A stretch of 37,851 bases of DNA from Candidatus Amesbacteria bacterium (lineage in GTDB: Bacteria > Patescibacteriota > Microgenomatia > CAZETR01 > Amesbacteraceae), in contig JACRNA010000011.1 in NCBI GenBank assembly GCA_016219445.1, positions 1-37,851 on the forward strand, in the 5' to 3' direction. Below are positions 7,430-17,350 of the stretch, in pieces. Both the position numbers and the translations under genes were made by a program. How positions within the stretch are numbered: position 1 is the first letter of the stretch; each line of letters opens with the position of its first letter. Under the pieces are notes generated by a model, which worked only from the letters and a program-made list of their open reading frames with translations, did no database searches and was not told the DNA's origin.

Positions 7430-8716
7430 ATGGTTCGCACACGTTTTGCACCTTCACCTACAGGATTTCTGCATATTGGGAGTCTACGGACTGCATTATA
7501 TGCCTATGTAATGGCAAAACACGATAATAGCCAGTTTATTTTGAGAGTCGAAGATACTGATCAAAAGCGTGAAATAGGTGGTGCAACTGACGCTTTAAAA
7601 AACACTTTAAAAATATTTGGACTCAATTGGGATGAATATTATTTACAATCGGAGAGATTGGATATTTATCTGAAGGCGGCTAAAAAATTAGTGACAGACG
7701 GCAATGCTTTTTATTGCCAATGTCCGCCCCGCAATGCCAAGACAGACGGATTTTCGCAAATATTGCGCGATCCCTGCCGTAATAAAAATTTAGATTCCGG
7801 AGCCATAAAACTAAAGGTTCCGGATAACGAGACGGTTTCATATTTTGATTTTGTTCACAAGAAAGAAATATCATGGGAGACCAACGGAGTTTATGATGCC
7901 ACACTGTTAAAGTCCGATGGTTTTCCCACCTACCATTTGGCTGCCATGGTTGATGATATCGAGATGAAAATTACACATATTTTACGCGGTCACGATTGGA
8001 TGCCGAGTACACCAATTCACCTTTTGGTTTTTAAGTATTTAGGTGGAGATAGACCGGAAATTGGACACTTGTCTGATATTCTAAATGCCAAGACTGGCAA
8101 AAAACTTTCCAAACGCAGAGATTCGGTAATGGCTGAAGACTTTTTGAAAGCGGGATATTTACCAGAAGCTTTATTAAATTTTGTGATGCTCTTGGGTTGG
8201 GCTCCAAAAGACAACCGTGAGTTGTATTCTTTGGAGGAATTCGTAAAGGAATTTGATATTAATGGATTTCAAGAAGCCAATCCCCGATTTGAAGACACTA
8301 AACTCAAATGGTTCAATGGTCATTATTTGCGTCAAAAATCTGACGATGAATTAATCGAACTAATTGATTATCCCGACAAAGACAAATTAAGACAGATATT
8401 ACCACTCATCAAAGATCGATTGGCAGTTTTGTCCGATTTCGATCAGCTGACCTCTTTCTTTTTCAAATCTCCTGAGATAACGGCAAGACTAAATAAAAAC
8501 CATCTTACTTTTGCCATAGACAATTATGACAAAATGATTAAAGGTGAGCTGATAGAAGAGATAAAAACCAAAGGTTGGAAGGTCGGGGACTTCTTTATGA
8601 CTATCAGAATCGCCATTTGTGGTACAAGATCTACTCCACCAATTACCGAAACAATGCTAGTATTAGGAAGAGATGAATCAATCAAACGACTTATTGCGTG
8701 CCAAGCTAAAAGTTAG
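7430..8716 (+). CDS. gltX: Glutamyl-tRNA synthetase
   Basis: MVRTRFAPSPTGFLHIGSLRTALYAY (HIGH motif) and KLSKRRDS (KMSKS-type). Confidence 0.95.
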   Translation: MVRTRFAPSPTGFLHIGSLRTALYAYVMAKHDNSQFILRVEDTDQKREIGGATDALKNTLKIFGLNWDEYYLQSERLDIYLKAAKKLVTDGNAFYCQCPPRNAKTDGFSQILRDPCRNKNLDSGAIKLKVPDNETVSYFDFVHKKEISWETNGVYDATLLKSDGFPTYHLAAMVDDIEMKITHILRGHDWMPSTPIHLLVFKYLGGDRPEIGHLSDILNAKTGKKLSKRRDSVMAEDFLKAGYLPEALLNFVMLLGWAPKDNRELYSLEEFVKEFDINGFQEANPRFEDTKLKWFNGHYLRQKSDDELIELIDYPDKDKLRQILPLIKDRLAVLSDFDQLTSFFFKSPEITARLNKNHLTFAIDNYDKMIKGELIEEIKTKGWKVGDFFMTIRIAICGTRSTPPITETMLVLGRDESIKRLIACQAKS

Positions 8717-9458
8717 ACATCTGGCGTCCCAGGCTAGATTAAATAGATTTCTGGTTTCTACCGCAGTAGCTGGATCATTATTTTTTTCTGCCCCCGCAGT
8801 CGCATCTGTTGCCAACCAGCCCCCGGAAGAAATAGCAACGGACGTTGCAATTGGATCTAGACAAAAATTATTATTGGACCTAAAAGCGACGATTCCCGAG
8901 AAACTGGAAATTTTAAATTCTGATTTGGAGACAAAAATTAGTAATATATTATTTGAAGATCTTGGAATCAAGGCTTACGCAGAACTTGAAGGAGAAAAGT
9001 TAAATAGAAGCTATGGTCTGATTGGAGCCGAACAACATTTGCAAAGATTCCCAGGAGATACCATAGATCAGCATGAACAATTTTTGAGAGAGGGTATGGC
9101 ACCAGGCAAAGGGGCTTGGGGATATATATCAAATCCTGAATACGAGAAATATTATGTAGCAGTCCAGACACTTTATCTTCCCGATTGGTCGCTTAGGCTT
9201 TCGTATCTTCGCGATTGGTACAGATATCGCAAGGTTCTGGTCGTCAATCCTCACAATGCCAAGAGTATTGTCGCTGTCATTGGAGATTCCGGTCCTGCTT
9301 CTTGGACAGGCAAACATTTTGGAGGAAGTCCCGAAGTTATGGCCTATCTTGAACTGAACCGGGGAAAACAAAAAGGAGCTGTGATATTATTTTTTGTAGA
9401 CGATCCCAGCAACAAAGTCCCATTAGGTCCCTTGGAGTCGAAAATAAATTATGACTAA
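8673..9458 (+). CDS. Exported RlpA-like / double-psi beta-barrel-type cell-wall protein
   Basis: N-terminal hydrophobic segment; VLVVNPHNAKSIVAVIGDSGPASWTGKHFGGSPEVM...FFVDDPSNKVPLGP; start overlaps the gltX 3' end. Confidence 0.6.
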   Translation: MNQSNDLLRAKLKVRHLASQARLNRFLVSTAVAGSLFFSAPAVASVANQPPEEIATDVAIGSRQKLLLDLKATIPEKLEILNSDLETKISNILFEDLGIKAYAELEGEKLNRSYGLIGAEQHLQRFPGDTIDQHEQFLREGMAPGKGAWGYISNPEYEKYYVAVQTLYLPDWSLRLSYLRDWYRYRKVLVVNPHNAKSIVAVIGDSGPASWTGKHFGGSPEVMAYLELNRGKQKGAVILFFVDDPSNKVPLGPLESKINYD

Positions 9459-9747
9459 GACAACTTTTTATGATCATTTGTTAGATTTGTCTGATCTCGA
9501 AAAACATTTAGGTTCTGATGAGGAACTGACTTTGATTGCCAGAAAGACCTTGAGAAATCACGCCCTGGTCTCGATTCTCCAAGTTCTGCCAAAAGATAGA
9601 CATGATCAGTTTTTGGGTGAATTTACTAAGTCACCTGAGGATAAAAAGCATTGGGGCTGGTTAAGACAACATGTCAAAGAAGATCTGGAAAAAGTTATCA
9701 AGGCGGAAGTAGACCGCGCCAAGAAGGATATAATTAAACACCTATGA
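9451..9747 (+). CDS. Hypothetical protein (98 aa)
   Basis: ORF overlapping both neighbours by a few nt, consistent with translational coupling. Confidence 0.6.
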   Translation: MTKTTFYDHLLDLSDLEKHLGSDEELTLIARKTLRNHALVSILQVLPKDRHDQFLGEFTKSPEDKKHWGWLRQHVKEDLEKVIKAEVDRAKKDIIKHL

Positions 9748-10094
9748 ATTTATTAATCGCCTATTATTTAGCGATTTTTGCTCATTTTATATTTGATTTT
9801 GTCTGGCAAACAAAAGATATATCCAAAAAACGAATGCTCAATCAACCCATGTTGGTTCATTGTTTGATTATGGGTGTCAGTTCTGCCGCTATTATAGGTT
9901 TCTATTACCAATCGCTAATTATATTTATTCAGAGTTCTTTAATTATTTTTGTCACTCATCTGCTGATAGATATGGTCAGAGTAGAGCTTGACTCGAAATT
10001 ACCAAAAGATTCTCCAAAGTTCTGGCAATATCTTGGGGCCGACCAAATCCTCCACACCTTAGTCATTCTGGTGATATTTCTGATTCTACAATAA
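9744..10094 (+). CDS. DUF3307-like membrane protein
   Basis: Multi-TM; AHFIFDFVWQT...VHCLIMG...FVTHLLIDMVR...DQILHTLVI. Confidence 0.65.
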   Translation: MNLLIAYYLAIFAHFIFDFVWQTKDISKKRMLNQPMLVHCLIMGVSSAAIIGFYYQSLIIFIQSSLIIFVTHLLIDMVRVELDSKLPKDSPKFWQYLGADQILHTLVILVIFLILQ

Positions 10095-10652
10095 CTTCTG
10101 AACCACGAGAATTAGCGAAATGCCGATTGTATTGAGAACAAAGGCCAGGGCTAAAAATTTGCCTTGGGACATTTGGGAGATGCCCAGAAGAGAGACGCCA
10201 AACTCGTCGGGAAGTGGTGAGGCGATAATTAAAGCACCCAATAACGGAATAAACCAATGAAAATATTTGGTGTGCAAGAGAGTAGTTAAATGACGGTGGC
10301 CAAAGAACTCATAGACATCTTTGATTTCATTGTAGAGGTTGTCTCGGACAAATCGGAAAATAAAAAAATTGGTGATAATTGCTCCGAGTCCTGCAATTAT
10401 AGCCACCTGCCAGATAGGAAATGTATTGGCTAATGACAATAATATTATGGTTCCAGAAGCAACGGTAAAGACAGACGCAAACATGACTCCGCCCACAAAA
10501 GCACCGAGAATACCCAAGGTTGTAAAATCATAAGATTTTAATATCCAGGCTAATACCAAGCCAACCACTAGCAATATTAAGTTGAGATGTCGTATAGGCG
10601 TATTCACAATATTAATCGCTATGTAGCGCGTGATTTTGGAGTAAAACCCCAT
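10086..10652 (-). CDS. Conserved multi-TM membrane protein
   Basis: 188 aa, several TM segments, GALIIASPLPDEFGVSLLG. Confidence 0.65.
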   Translation of the reverse strand: MGFYSKITRYIAINIVNTPIRHLNLILLVVGLVLAWILKSYDFTTLGILGAFVGGVMFASVFTVASGTIILLSLANTFPIWQVAIIAGLGAIITNFFIFRFVRDNLYNEIKDVYEFFGHRHLTTLLHTKYFHWFIPLLGALIIASPLPDEFGVSLLGISQMSQGKFLALAFVLNTIGISLILVVQKLL

Positions 10653-10887
10653 ACATTAAATAATATTCTGCATCCACCAAAGTAATATTTACGGGATCAG
10701 AATTTAGAACCTTATTTGCAATCGATTTTAGGTAGACTTTGTCTAACTGTGTTAGTAATGGTTCCGCCCATCGTTTGGCTTCGACAAGAAACCGTGAAGC
10801 CGCTTTATTTGCTCCACGTTGCCTGAGAGTTGCCACTCGAAACAAATCATTGGAGAGCGATCCAACTAATAATTTTGTTCTTGTCAT
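10612..10887 (-). CDS. Hypothetical protein (91 aa)
   Basis: ORF overlapping its upstream neighbour's stop, operon-like. Confidence 0.5.
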   Translation of the reverse strand: MTRTKLLVGSLSNDLFRVATLRQRGANKAASRFLVEAKRWAEPLLTQLDKVYLKSIANKVLNSDPVNITLVDAEYYLMYGVLLQNHALHSD

Positions 10888-11222
10888 AAAATTTCAGCAA
10901 AAAAATACACGGTTATTTGTTTATACAAGACTTTAGTTTGGTCACTCTGTATTTCGTTTTTTGTATTATTGTCGAGGGGTCGGATATTGATAAATGAATT
11001 GTAATCTATTTCACGTGTCTCGAGATCGATTCCTCCTCCCCAAAGATCGCTTTGTTTTGATCCTTGATCCAGTAGGATTTGTTCCCCTTCAAAATGCCGA
11101 TCCATTCCTGCAGAACAAATTCTTTTCTGGATATCTATTACAGTTTTTATATAAACTTCAAATTGTTCCTTTAACTTGTCAATTTCTTCTTTGGTAAACG
11201 GCTCTGATTTTGTAATTATCAT
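10884..11222 (-). CDS. DUF5674-like protein
   Basis: LLDQGSKQSDLWGGGIDLETREIDYNSFINIRP; ATG 7 nt downstream of TATAAT on the minus strand. Confidence 0.6.
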   Translation of the reverse strand: MIITKSEPFTKEEIDKLKEQFEVYIKTVIDIQKRICSAGMDRHFEGEQILLDQGSKQSDLWGGGIDLETREIDYNSFINIRPLDNNTKNEIQSDQTKVLYKQITVYFFAEIL

Positions 11223-11230
11223 CAATCTAA

Positions 11231-11708
11231 TTATACCAAATTTCTACTCCAAGTATCTCCCTTTGAGCTTGATAAATATTGGAATAATGACCACGAACCC
11301 AAAAATAAACTGCCGATAAATATCCGGAGTGCCGTAACTGCCTCTATTTCTCGGTGAGGCTTAATTTTTAGGTGTTTGATTTTATCTATAGTACTTTCAT
11401 CAAATAATTTTTGTAAAAAAGGATAGCCATATTTTCTTCCGATTAGAAACGCAACTGATGATCCAACGGTGCTACCAAAAAAATCAACCAGATAAGCTGG
11501 AAACCAGCCAATAAATGGAATAGCATCCAGAGTTAAAATTCCTCCCGGCAGTGGTGGCCAGACAATACCCAGGACTTTCAGAATTTTGTCTTGACCAAGA
11601 TATAAAGATCTGGAAATAGACAGACTTGCTAAACAGATAATAGAGCAGAATGGTAACAACTGTTACCAGAATCAAGAGTATTAAATACCATTTCGATTTT
11701 ATTTTCAT
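11231..11708 (-). pseudogene. VTT/DedA (SNARE-associated)-type membrane protein, apparently frameshifted
   Basis: N-terminal TM in the 11708 frame, VTT-like core (PPLPGGILTLDAIPFIGWFPAYLVDFFGSTVGSSVAFLIGRKYG) in another frame; switch near 11600. Confidence 0.5.
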
Positions 11709-11950
11709 TTGGCAATTATAGCTTCTTTTTGAAGTCTGGTTAATTTCTTGAGTTGGGCTTCGCGGTGCATGGCTTCTGAGCGGGTTTCAAAACTTTCGGA
11801 ATATACCAGTTCAAACGAATCAAAATACTTGATATATTTTGCAGATCTAATAGATTTTTCTCTATGCTCTTTCAATCTTTTCTCCAAATCACACGTCTGG
11901 CCAATATAAAGTGTATTTCCTGAGGTTTTTAAAATATAAACAAAGTTCAT
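11705..11950 (-). CDS. GIY-YIG endonuclease domain protein
   Basis: MNFVYILKTSGNTLYIGQTCDLEKRLKEH...SEAMHREAQLKKLTRLQKEAII. Confidence 0.9.
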   Translation of the reverse strand: MNFVYILKTSGNTLYIGQTCDLEKRLKEHREKSIRSAKYIKYFDSFELVYSESFETRSEAMHREAQLKKLTRLQKEAIIAK

Positions 11951-12216
11951 TATTGTTCTTCCTCTTCTTCCGTTTTCCTTAAGGCTGTTCTCATTCTTTC
12001 TCGACCAATTCTCATTGCTTCGGGATCATTGGTTCTGTTTCCAAGTTCAATGAGCCTTCTTGCATCTTTTGCCTCCTGAGAAGCCAATAATTTTTTGGGA
12101 CTTGAACCGGGAGCCATATTATTTTTAATTTCTCCTACAGTTGGCTTGACTTCAATTCCAAGAATCTTTTTCCACCACCTTTTTCCATCGTTTGGTAATT
12201 GTACTTGTTCAGACAT
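11950..12216 (-). CDS. Hypothetical protein (88 aa)
   Basis: ORF with TAAAAT 6 nt before ATG; stop overlaps the GIY-YIG start. Confidence 0.55.
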   Translation of the reverse strand: MSEQVQLPNDGKRWWKKILGIEVKPTVGEIKNNMAPGSSPKKLLASQEAKDARRLIELGNRTNDPEAMRIGRERMRTALRKTEEEEEQ

Positions 12217-12327
12217 ATAGATATTTTACACCAATCGATTCAAAAGACCACGCTTTTTGTTATTGTCTGGGAGATGGGGTTATCCTAGTTATAAAATGTA
12301 TCATTTTTGCACAACTATAATTACAAT

Positions 12328-13344
12328 TTACTTATCAAAAGCAATCTTACAAGTGTTTAAATTTATATCATATCCTCGAATTGATTTTATTTTCCCCATA
12401 ACGGTGAATTTCTGATTTTTGTTTACAATTTTTAACTCAGGATACTCATCTAGCATAATATCACACCATACCCATGGATCTCCCCCATCGTATCGCATCA
12501 ATAATGTATATTTACCGTTAGATTCAAAGCCTCCATTTAAGCTAACCCGCCATGTCACATTTAAATTATTATAATTATTTGCAACGTTCATTTGCTGTAG
12601 CGGAGGATATGAATTGATTGTATCAACAATTTCCTTTGCAGTGACTCCATATATTGAAGCACTACTACTAGCTGTTAAAGGTTGTTTATTAGTAACAATA
12701 CTAGATGAATTTTCAGTATAAAAATTATCAATTCGTTTTGATATTAGTGGAATTGAAATAAAAGCAAATATAAGTCCCAAAATTTCTATAATTATTTCAG
12801 GCTTTTTGTACCATGGTTTTAACTTGTCATAAGTTTTTTCAACCTTATCTACTTCAATTAAGTTATTGTAGTCAAAAAAGATAATATCAAGCCCATTTTT
12901 GAATTTGTTTGGAAAACGACTTTTTAATTTGTTTATCAATTCTATTTTGGGTTTGAATGATTCAAAAAGTTCTCGAAAATCATTAAGAAGACCATATACC
13001 CAGTCTTTCTTTTTTAATCCTTCGGCTTCAATTTCTAGTTTCGCCTTTGGGTGGTCAAAATTTATTTGCAGTGTTGCAAGTTGTTTTTCATTCTTGTTTA
13101 TTTCTAACGCAAAAAAGCGTATATGAGATACGTTTTTATTTAAATTGATAATTTCCTTATTTATAAATTTGTCAAATCTATCGAAAGAGAAAAATTCTTC
13201 TTTTTGGTCTCCAAATGTTACTGAGATATTACAAGAATTTATTTTCTTAAATCTCTTTTTTAACAACTCGAATACCAGACAAAGATGATTTTTTGTCACA
13301 ATCCAACTGTGTATCTCATATGTTGGTGAAAATTTTCTATTCAT
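12328..13344 (-). CDS. Hypothetical single-TM protein, 338 aa, AT-rich
   Basis: Long ORF starting 5 nt after the tRNA-Gln discriminator; TM PEIIIEILGLIFAFISIPLI. Confidence 0.65.
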   Translation of the reverse strand: MNRKFSPTYEIHSWIVTKNHLCLVFELLKKRFKKINSCNISVTFGDQKEEFFSFDRFDKFINKEIINLNKNVSHIRFFALEINKNEKQLATLQINFDHPKAKLEIEAEGLKKKDWVYGLLNDFRELFESFKPKIELINKLKSRFPNKFKNGLDIIFFDYNNLIEVDKVEKTYDKLKPWYKKPEIIIEILGLIFAFISIPLISKRIDNFYTENSSSIVTNKQPLTASSSASIYGVTAKEIVDTINSYPPLQQMNVANNYNNLNVTWRVSLNGGFESNGKYTLLMRYDGGDPWVWCDIMLDEYPELKIVNKNQKFTVMGKIKSIRGYDINLNTCKIAFDK

Positions 13345-13349
13345 ATAGG

Positions 13350-13420
13350 CTGGGAGACTTGGATTCGGACCAAGATTATCAGATTCAGAGTCTGAGGGCC
13401 TACCGTTAGCCGATCTCCCA
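13350..13420 (-). tRNA. tRNA-Gln (anticodon CTG), 3' CCA not encoded
   Basis: Minus strand TGGGAGATCGGCTAACGGTAGGCCCTCAGACTCTGAATCTGATAATCTTGGTCCGAATCCAAGTCTCCCAG; 7-bp acceptor, anticodon loop CTCTGAA. Confidence 0.93.
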
Positions 13421-13465
13421 ATGTGCTAATTTTAGCATTTAATCATTTGAACAGAAAACGCAGCG

Positions 13466-13490
13466 TCCCTCTCTTAAATTAAGAGAGGGA
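13466..13490. repeat. Near-perfect hairpin TCCCTCTCTTAA-a-TTAAGAGAGGGA
   Basis: 12-bp arms around one base, directly 3' of the 13502-14314 gene. Confidence 0.7.
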
Positions 13491-13501
13491 ATGAGGGTGA
13501 G

Positions 13502-14314
13502 TTATAACTTACGGAGCTTGGCCACAAAGAAACCTTCCATGGTGGGACTCGGATTGATGCGTTGTGCCGAACCTAGCTCAACTCTCCCAGGCTCTTTTTC
13601 CAATAGCCACTCTATTACTTGTTCATTCTCGCGGGTATTTAGGGTGCAGGTGGAATAGACAATTGTGCCACCGGGTTTGGTACAGCCAAAAGCTGATCTC
13701 AATAAGAATTTTTGCAGTTGAGCTAATTCTTTGACTTTAGTGGGCGACCAATTTTTGTATGATTTAGGGTCTAGTGTGGAAAATCTGCCTTCCATACTAC
13801 AGGGAATATCAACCAGTGACTTGTCAAAATAATCTGGATATTTCTGCCACAGCGTTTGACCCGATGTATTTATAATAGTGGTATTGGTTACACCTAAATT
13901 TTTCAAGTTAGCTTCCAATTTATAAATTCTTATTCGGCTATTATCATTGGCAATAATTTGCCCAGTGTTTTGCATCAGAGCTGCCATTTGCGAAGTTTTA
14001 CTTCCAGGGGCGGCACAAATATCCAAAATTAGTTCATTTTGTTTTGGATCCAAGACAATAGGTGGAATCATGCTCGACAATCCCTGGATATAAATTTTGC
14101 CATTCTTATAGATATCCAATTTTTGAATCTCACGAAGAGGATGATTGGTAATAAAAGCTTGATTGTGGAGAGTATATTCAAAATTTATTTTATTTTTGAT
14201 TGTTTCAAAGTCTGATTTTAGGGTATTGACCCGGAAAGTGGTAGGCAGAATCCGGTCAAAATCAGAGACCTTGATGTCTGTTGGGAGACTTTGCAAAAAC
14301 TTGATTGGTAACAT
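13502..14314 (-). CDS. RsmB/NSUN-type RNA (cytosine-C5) methyltransferase
   Basis: LDICAAPGSKTSQMAALM, DIPCSMEGRF (PC motif), GGTIVYSTCTLNTRENEQVI (TC motif). Confidence 0.92.
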   Translation of the reverse strand: MLPIKFLQSLPTDIKVSDFDRILPTTFRVNTLKSDFETIKNKINFEYTLHNQAFITNHPLREIQKLDIYKNGKIYIQGLSSMIPPIVLDPKQNELILDICAAPGSKTSQMAALMQNTGQIIANDNSRIRIYKLEANLKNLGVTNTTIINTSGQTLWQKYPDYFDKSLVDIPCSMEGRFSTLDPKSYKNWSPTKVKELAQLQKFLLRSAFGCTKPGGTIVYSTCTLNTRENEQVIEWLLEKEPGRVELGSAQRINPSPTMEGFFVAKLRKL

Positions 14315-14353
14315 GCTTGTATTTTAGCACCACAAATGCTAGACTGCTAATAT

Positions 14354-16756
14354 ATGAGATTTGCTCCAACCAGAATTTACCCGGTCGTTCCTCTTCGAGA
14401 CGGTGTCGTATTTCCTCATACCGAGCCCACATTGACATTTGGTAGACCTTTGAGTATTTCCGGAATAGAGTCTGCAATCCGGGCTGATAAATATTTGGTA
14501 TTGGTAAGCCAAAAGAACAAAACAGATATTCCAAATTTGACGGATCTGTATGAAGTGGGAACTCTTTGTGAAGTAGAGCAATTTGCTCCTATGGGACACG
14601 AATTGTTGGCTCGAGTCAAGGGTATCGCTAGAGTCAGGCTTGGTCCAATCAATCAGACTGGACCATTTTTGTCAGCCACAGTTACTGTAATAAACGAGAC
14701 ATATCAAGAATCAGATCAAAGTGTAGCCACAGGCAGGCAGATCCTAAATGAACTAAAGAACTTATTTGATATGGGGAGACCTGGTGATTTTCCAATATTT
14801 ATGAAACTTATGTCCGGCGTATCAGCAGCTGAGCTGACGGATCAAGTAGTTAATCTCCTGGATCTAAAAACTGAAGTCAAACAAAAATTGTTGGAGACAA
14901 TATCTGTCGAAAAGCGCCTTGATGAGACTCTGGACTTATTGAATCATGAAATAAAATTATTGGATCTCGAAAAAAATATAGTTTCCCAAGCCCAGGCAAA
15001 ATTTGACAAAAATTACAAAGAGCAGGTCTTGCGCGAAAGACAAAAGACAATTTCCAAAGAATTGGAAAAGCTCGGCTCTGAGACAGATGGAATGGGTGAC
15101 GACACGGCTACTTTGAAGAAAAAAATCAAAACTGCCAACATGCCAGACAACGTCCGCAAAATAGCCGAGAAAGAGCTGGCAAAGCTCTCACAGATGAGCT
15201 TTCATAATCCGGAATCGACATATATTAGAAACTATTTAGATTGGCTGTGTGATATGCCTTGGAATATGGCTTCAAAAAATCATGTAGCACTATCTCGGGC
15301 TGCGAGAATCTTAGACGAAGATCATTATGGCTTGGCTAAAGTCAAAGAACGAATTATGGAATATTTGGCTGTTATGAAGCTCCGAAATAATCAGAAATCT
15401 CTAGATAAAGATGGTATGACTGGGACGATACTTTGTTTTGCGGGTCCCCCTGGTGTTGGCAAGACTTCACTTGGAAAATCTATAGCACGTGCCTTAGGAC
15501 GGAAATTTGTGAGGATATCTCTTGGTGGAATTCGTGACGAAGCCGAAATCCGCGGCCACAGGCGGACATATGTTGGGGCTTTGCCGGGACGGATTATTCA
15601 AGGAATAAAGACAGCCGGAACCAATAATCCGGTTTTTATGCTAGACGAATTGGACAAACTAGCATCAGATTATAGAGGCGATCCATCTTCAGCCCTATTG
15701 GAAGCCCTAGACCCCGAGCAAAACAATGCTTTTTCAGATCATTATCTAGAAGTTCCATTTGATCTTTCCCAAGTTATATTTATTGCTACAGCCAACAATC
15801 TGGATACTATACCATCTGCCCTTAAAGATCGCTTGGAAGTCATATCGTTTTCCGGATATACCATCGATGAAAAGGTAAAAATTGCCAAAAATTATATTTG
15901 GTCCAAAAATCTCAAAAAAGCTGCCCTACCGCTGGACCTACAAATAGAAGATTCGGCACTCAAAGAAATTGCCACCCGGTATACCAGGGAAGCAGGAGTC
16001 CGCGATCTAGAACGTAATATTGCCAAGATTTGCAGAAAAATTGCCCGTAAGATTGCAGAGAAAAAGAAATTTTCCAGTGGGGACAAAATATTACAAAAGG
16101 ACATTTCCAAATACTTAGGTCCACAAAGAATGCCTGAAACTTTGGCCGAAACCAGGGATGAAATCGGTATGAGTACTGGTCTTGCCTGGACGGCTGCCGG
16201 TGGCGATATTTTGTTTATCGAGGTAGCCCATATGCCAGGCAAGGGTGAATTACAGCTGACGGGTCAACTGGGTGATGTCATGAAAGAGTCTGCCAAAGCA
16301 GCCTTCTCATATATCCGAAGCCGGTGGGATACCTTACAACTAAAAGAAAACTTTTACAAAGAGCTGGATATTCATATTCATGTCCCCGAGGGGGCAGTCC
16401 CCAAAGACGGACCATCGGCAGGTATTGCTATTGCGACGGCTGTCATATCATCACTAACTGACTTACCTGTCCGCCGTGAAGTGGCAATGACGGGTGAGAT
16501 TACCTTGCGGGGAAGAGTGCTGGAAATAGGTGGAGTCAAAGAAAAAGTTATCGCTGCACACAGAGCTGGAATAACGACAGTTATATTGCCAAAAGAAAAC
16601 GAGAAAGATTTAGTAGATTTGCCAGACAATGTCAAAAAAGAATTGAAGTTTCATTTTGTCAGTCACCTTGATCAAGTCTTGAAGATCGCTCTCAAACTCA
16701 TACCTTCTGCTAAAATGGAGCGAGTACACGCATTGGCTCCATCGTCTAGCGGCTAG
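14354..16756 (+). CDS. lon: ATP-dependent protease Lon
   Basis: Walker [16 protein letters not shown], catalytic [23 protein letters not shown]. Confidence 0.97.
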   Translation: MRFAPTRIYPVVPLRDGVVFPHTEPTLTFGRPLSISGIESAIRADKYLVLVSQKNKTDIPNLTDLYEVGTLCEVEQFAPMGHELLARVKGIARVRLGPINQTGPFLSATVTVINETYQESDQSVATGRQILNELKNLFDMGRPGDFPIFMKLMSGVSAAELTDQVVNLLDLKTEVKQKLLETISVEKRLDETLDLLNHEIKLLDLEKNIVSQAQAKFDKNYKEQVLRERQKTISKELEKLGSETDGMGDDTATLKKKIKTANMPDNVRKIAEKELAKLSQMSFHNPESTYIRNYLDWLCDMPWNMASKNHVALSRAARILDEDHYGLAKVKERIMEYLAVMKLRNNQKSLDKDGMTGTILCFAGPPGVGKTSLGKSIARALGRKFVRISLGGIRDEAEIRGHRRTYVGALPGRIIQGIKTAGTNNPVFMLDELDKLASDYRGDPSSALLEALDPEQNNAFSDHYLEVPFDLSQVIFIATANNLDTIPSALKDRLEVISFSGYTIDEKVKIAKNYIWSKNLKKAALPLDLQIEDSALKEIATRYTREAGVRDLERNIAKICRKIARKIAEKKKFSSGDKILQKDISKYLGPQRMPETLAETRDEIGMSTGLAWTAAGGDILFIEVAHMPGKGELQLTGQLGDVMKESAKAAFSYIRSRWDTLQLKENFYKELDIHIHVPEGAVPKDGPSAGIAIATAVISSLTDLPVRREVAMTGEITLRGRVLEIGGVKEKVIAAHRAGITTVILPKENEKDLVDLPDNVKKELKFHFVSHLDQVLKIALKLIPSAKMERVHALAPSSSG

Positions 16757-16806
16757 GACGGCAGATTCTCAATCTGTAAACCAGGGTCCGATTCCCTGTG
16801 GAGTCA
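16735..16806 (+). tRNA. tRNA-Glu (anticodon CTC), 3' CCA not encoded
   Basis: GGCTCCA...TGGAGTC acceptor; anticodon stem GCAGA-TTCTCAA-TCTGT; T-arm CAGGG-TCCGATT-CCCTG. Confidence 0.93.
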
Positions 16807-16816
16807 CAACGAAACA

Positions 16817-16845
16817 TTGACAAGACCAATAAAAAGCGGTAGGAT
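16817..16845 (+). promoter_or_regulatory. Sigma70-type promoter upstream of greA
   Basis: TTGACA (16817-16822), 17-nt spacer, TAGGAT (16840-16845). Confidence 0.6.
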
Positions 16846-16883
16846 ACACAGACGCACTTCGGGCGGTTATTTTTTTGCACGAA

Positions 16884-17341
16884 TGAATAGTCAATTTCTT
16901 CTTACAAAACAAGGGTTAGACAGGCTCAAATTAGAGCTTGAGGCTTTGACGTCGGTCAAGCGCCCCCAGCTGGTCGAACGGTTGTCACTAGCTCGCAGTA
17001 TGGGTGATTTGTCTGAAAATAGTGATTATCAGGATGCCAAGGAATCTCTGTCGTTTATCGAGGGTCAAATAGCCGAATTAGAGGACTTACTCGTCAATGC
17101 GAGTGTTTCAAAGCCAACTAATAATACAGAAGTTTCATTTGGGCATGCTGTTAAAGTCAAAGTCGGAAAAACAGAGGCTGTCTTTGAGATAGTCGGCGAA
17201 TGGGAAGCCAATCCATCACAAAAGAAAATATCTCACACCTCACCTCTTGGAAAAGCACTGTTGGGTAAAAAGATAGGTGAACAGGTGGATGTGGCGGCTC
17301 CTGCTGGCAAGATAGTATACACAGTGCTGTCCATAAGCTAA
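16884..17341 (+). CDS. greA: Transcription elongation factor GreA
   Basis: MNSQFLLTKQGLDRLKLELEAL...GDLSENSDYQDAKE...SPLGKALLGKKIGEQVDV. Confidence 0.95.
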
Positions 17342-17350
17342 AATCAGATT

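Noticed and set aside
14416-16635. Antisense ORFs opposite lon (78-116 aa)
   Set aside because: Mirror ORFs of a conserved CDS, Ser/Ile/Pro-rich translations typical of antisense reading.
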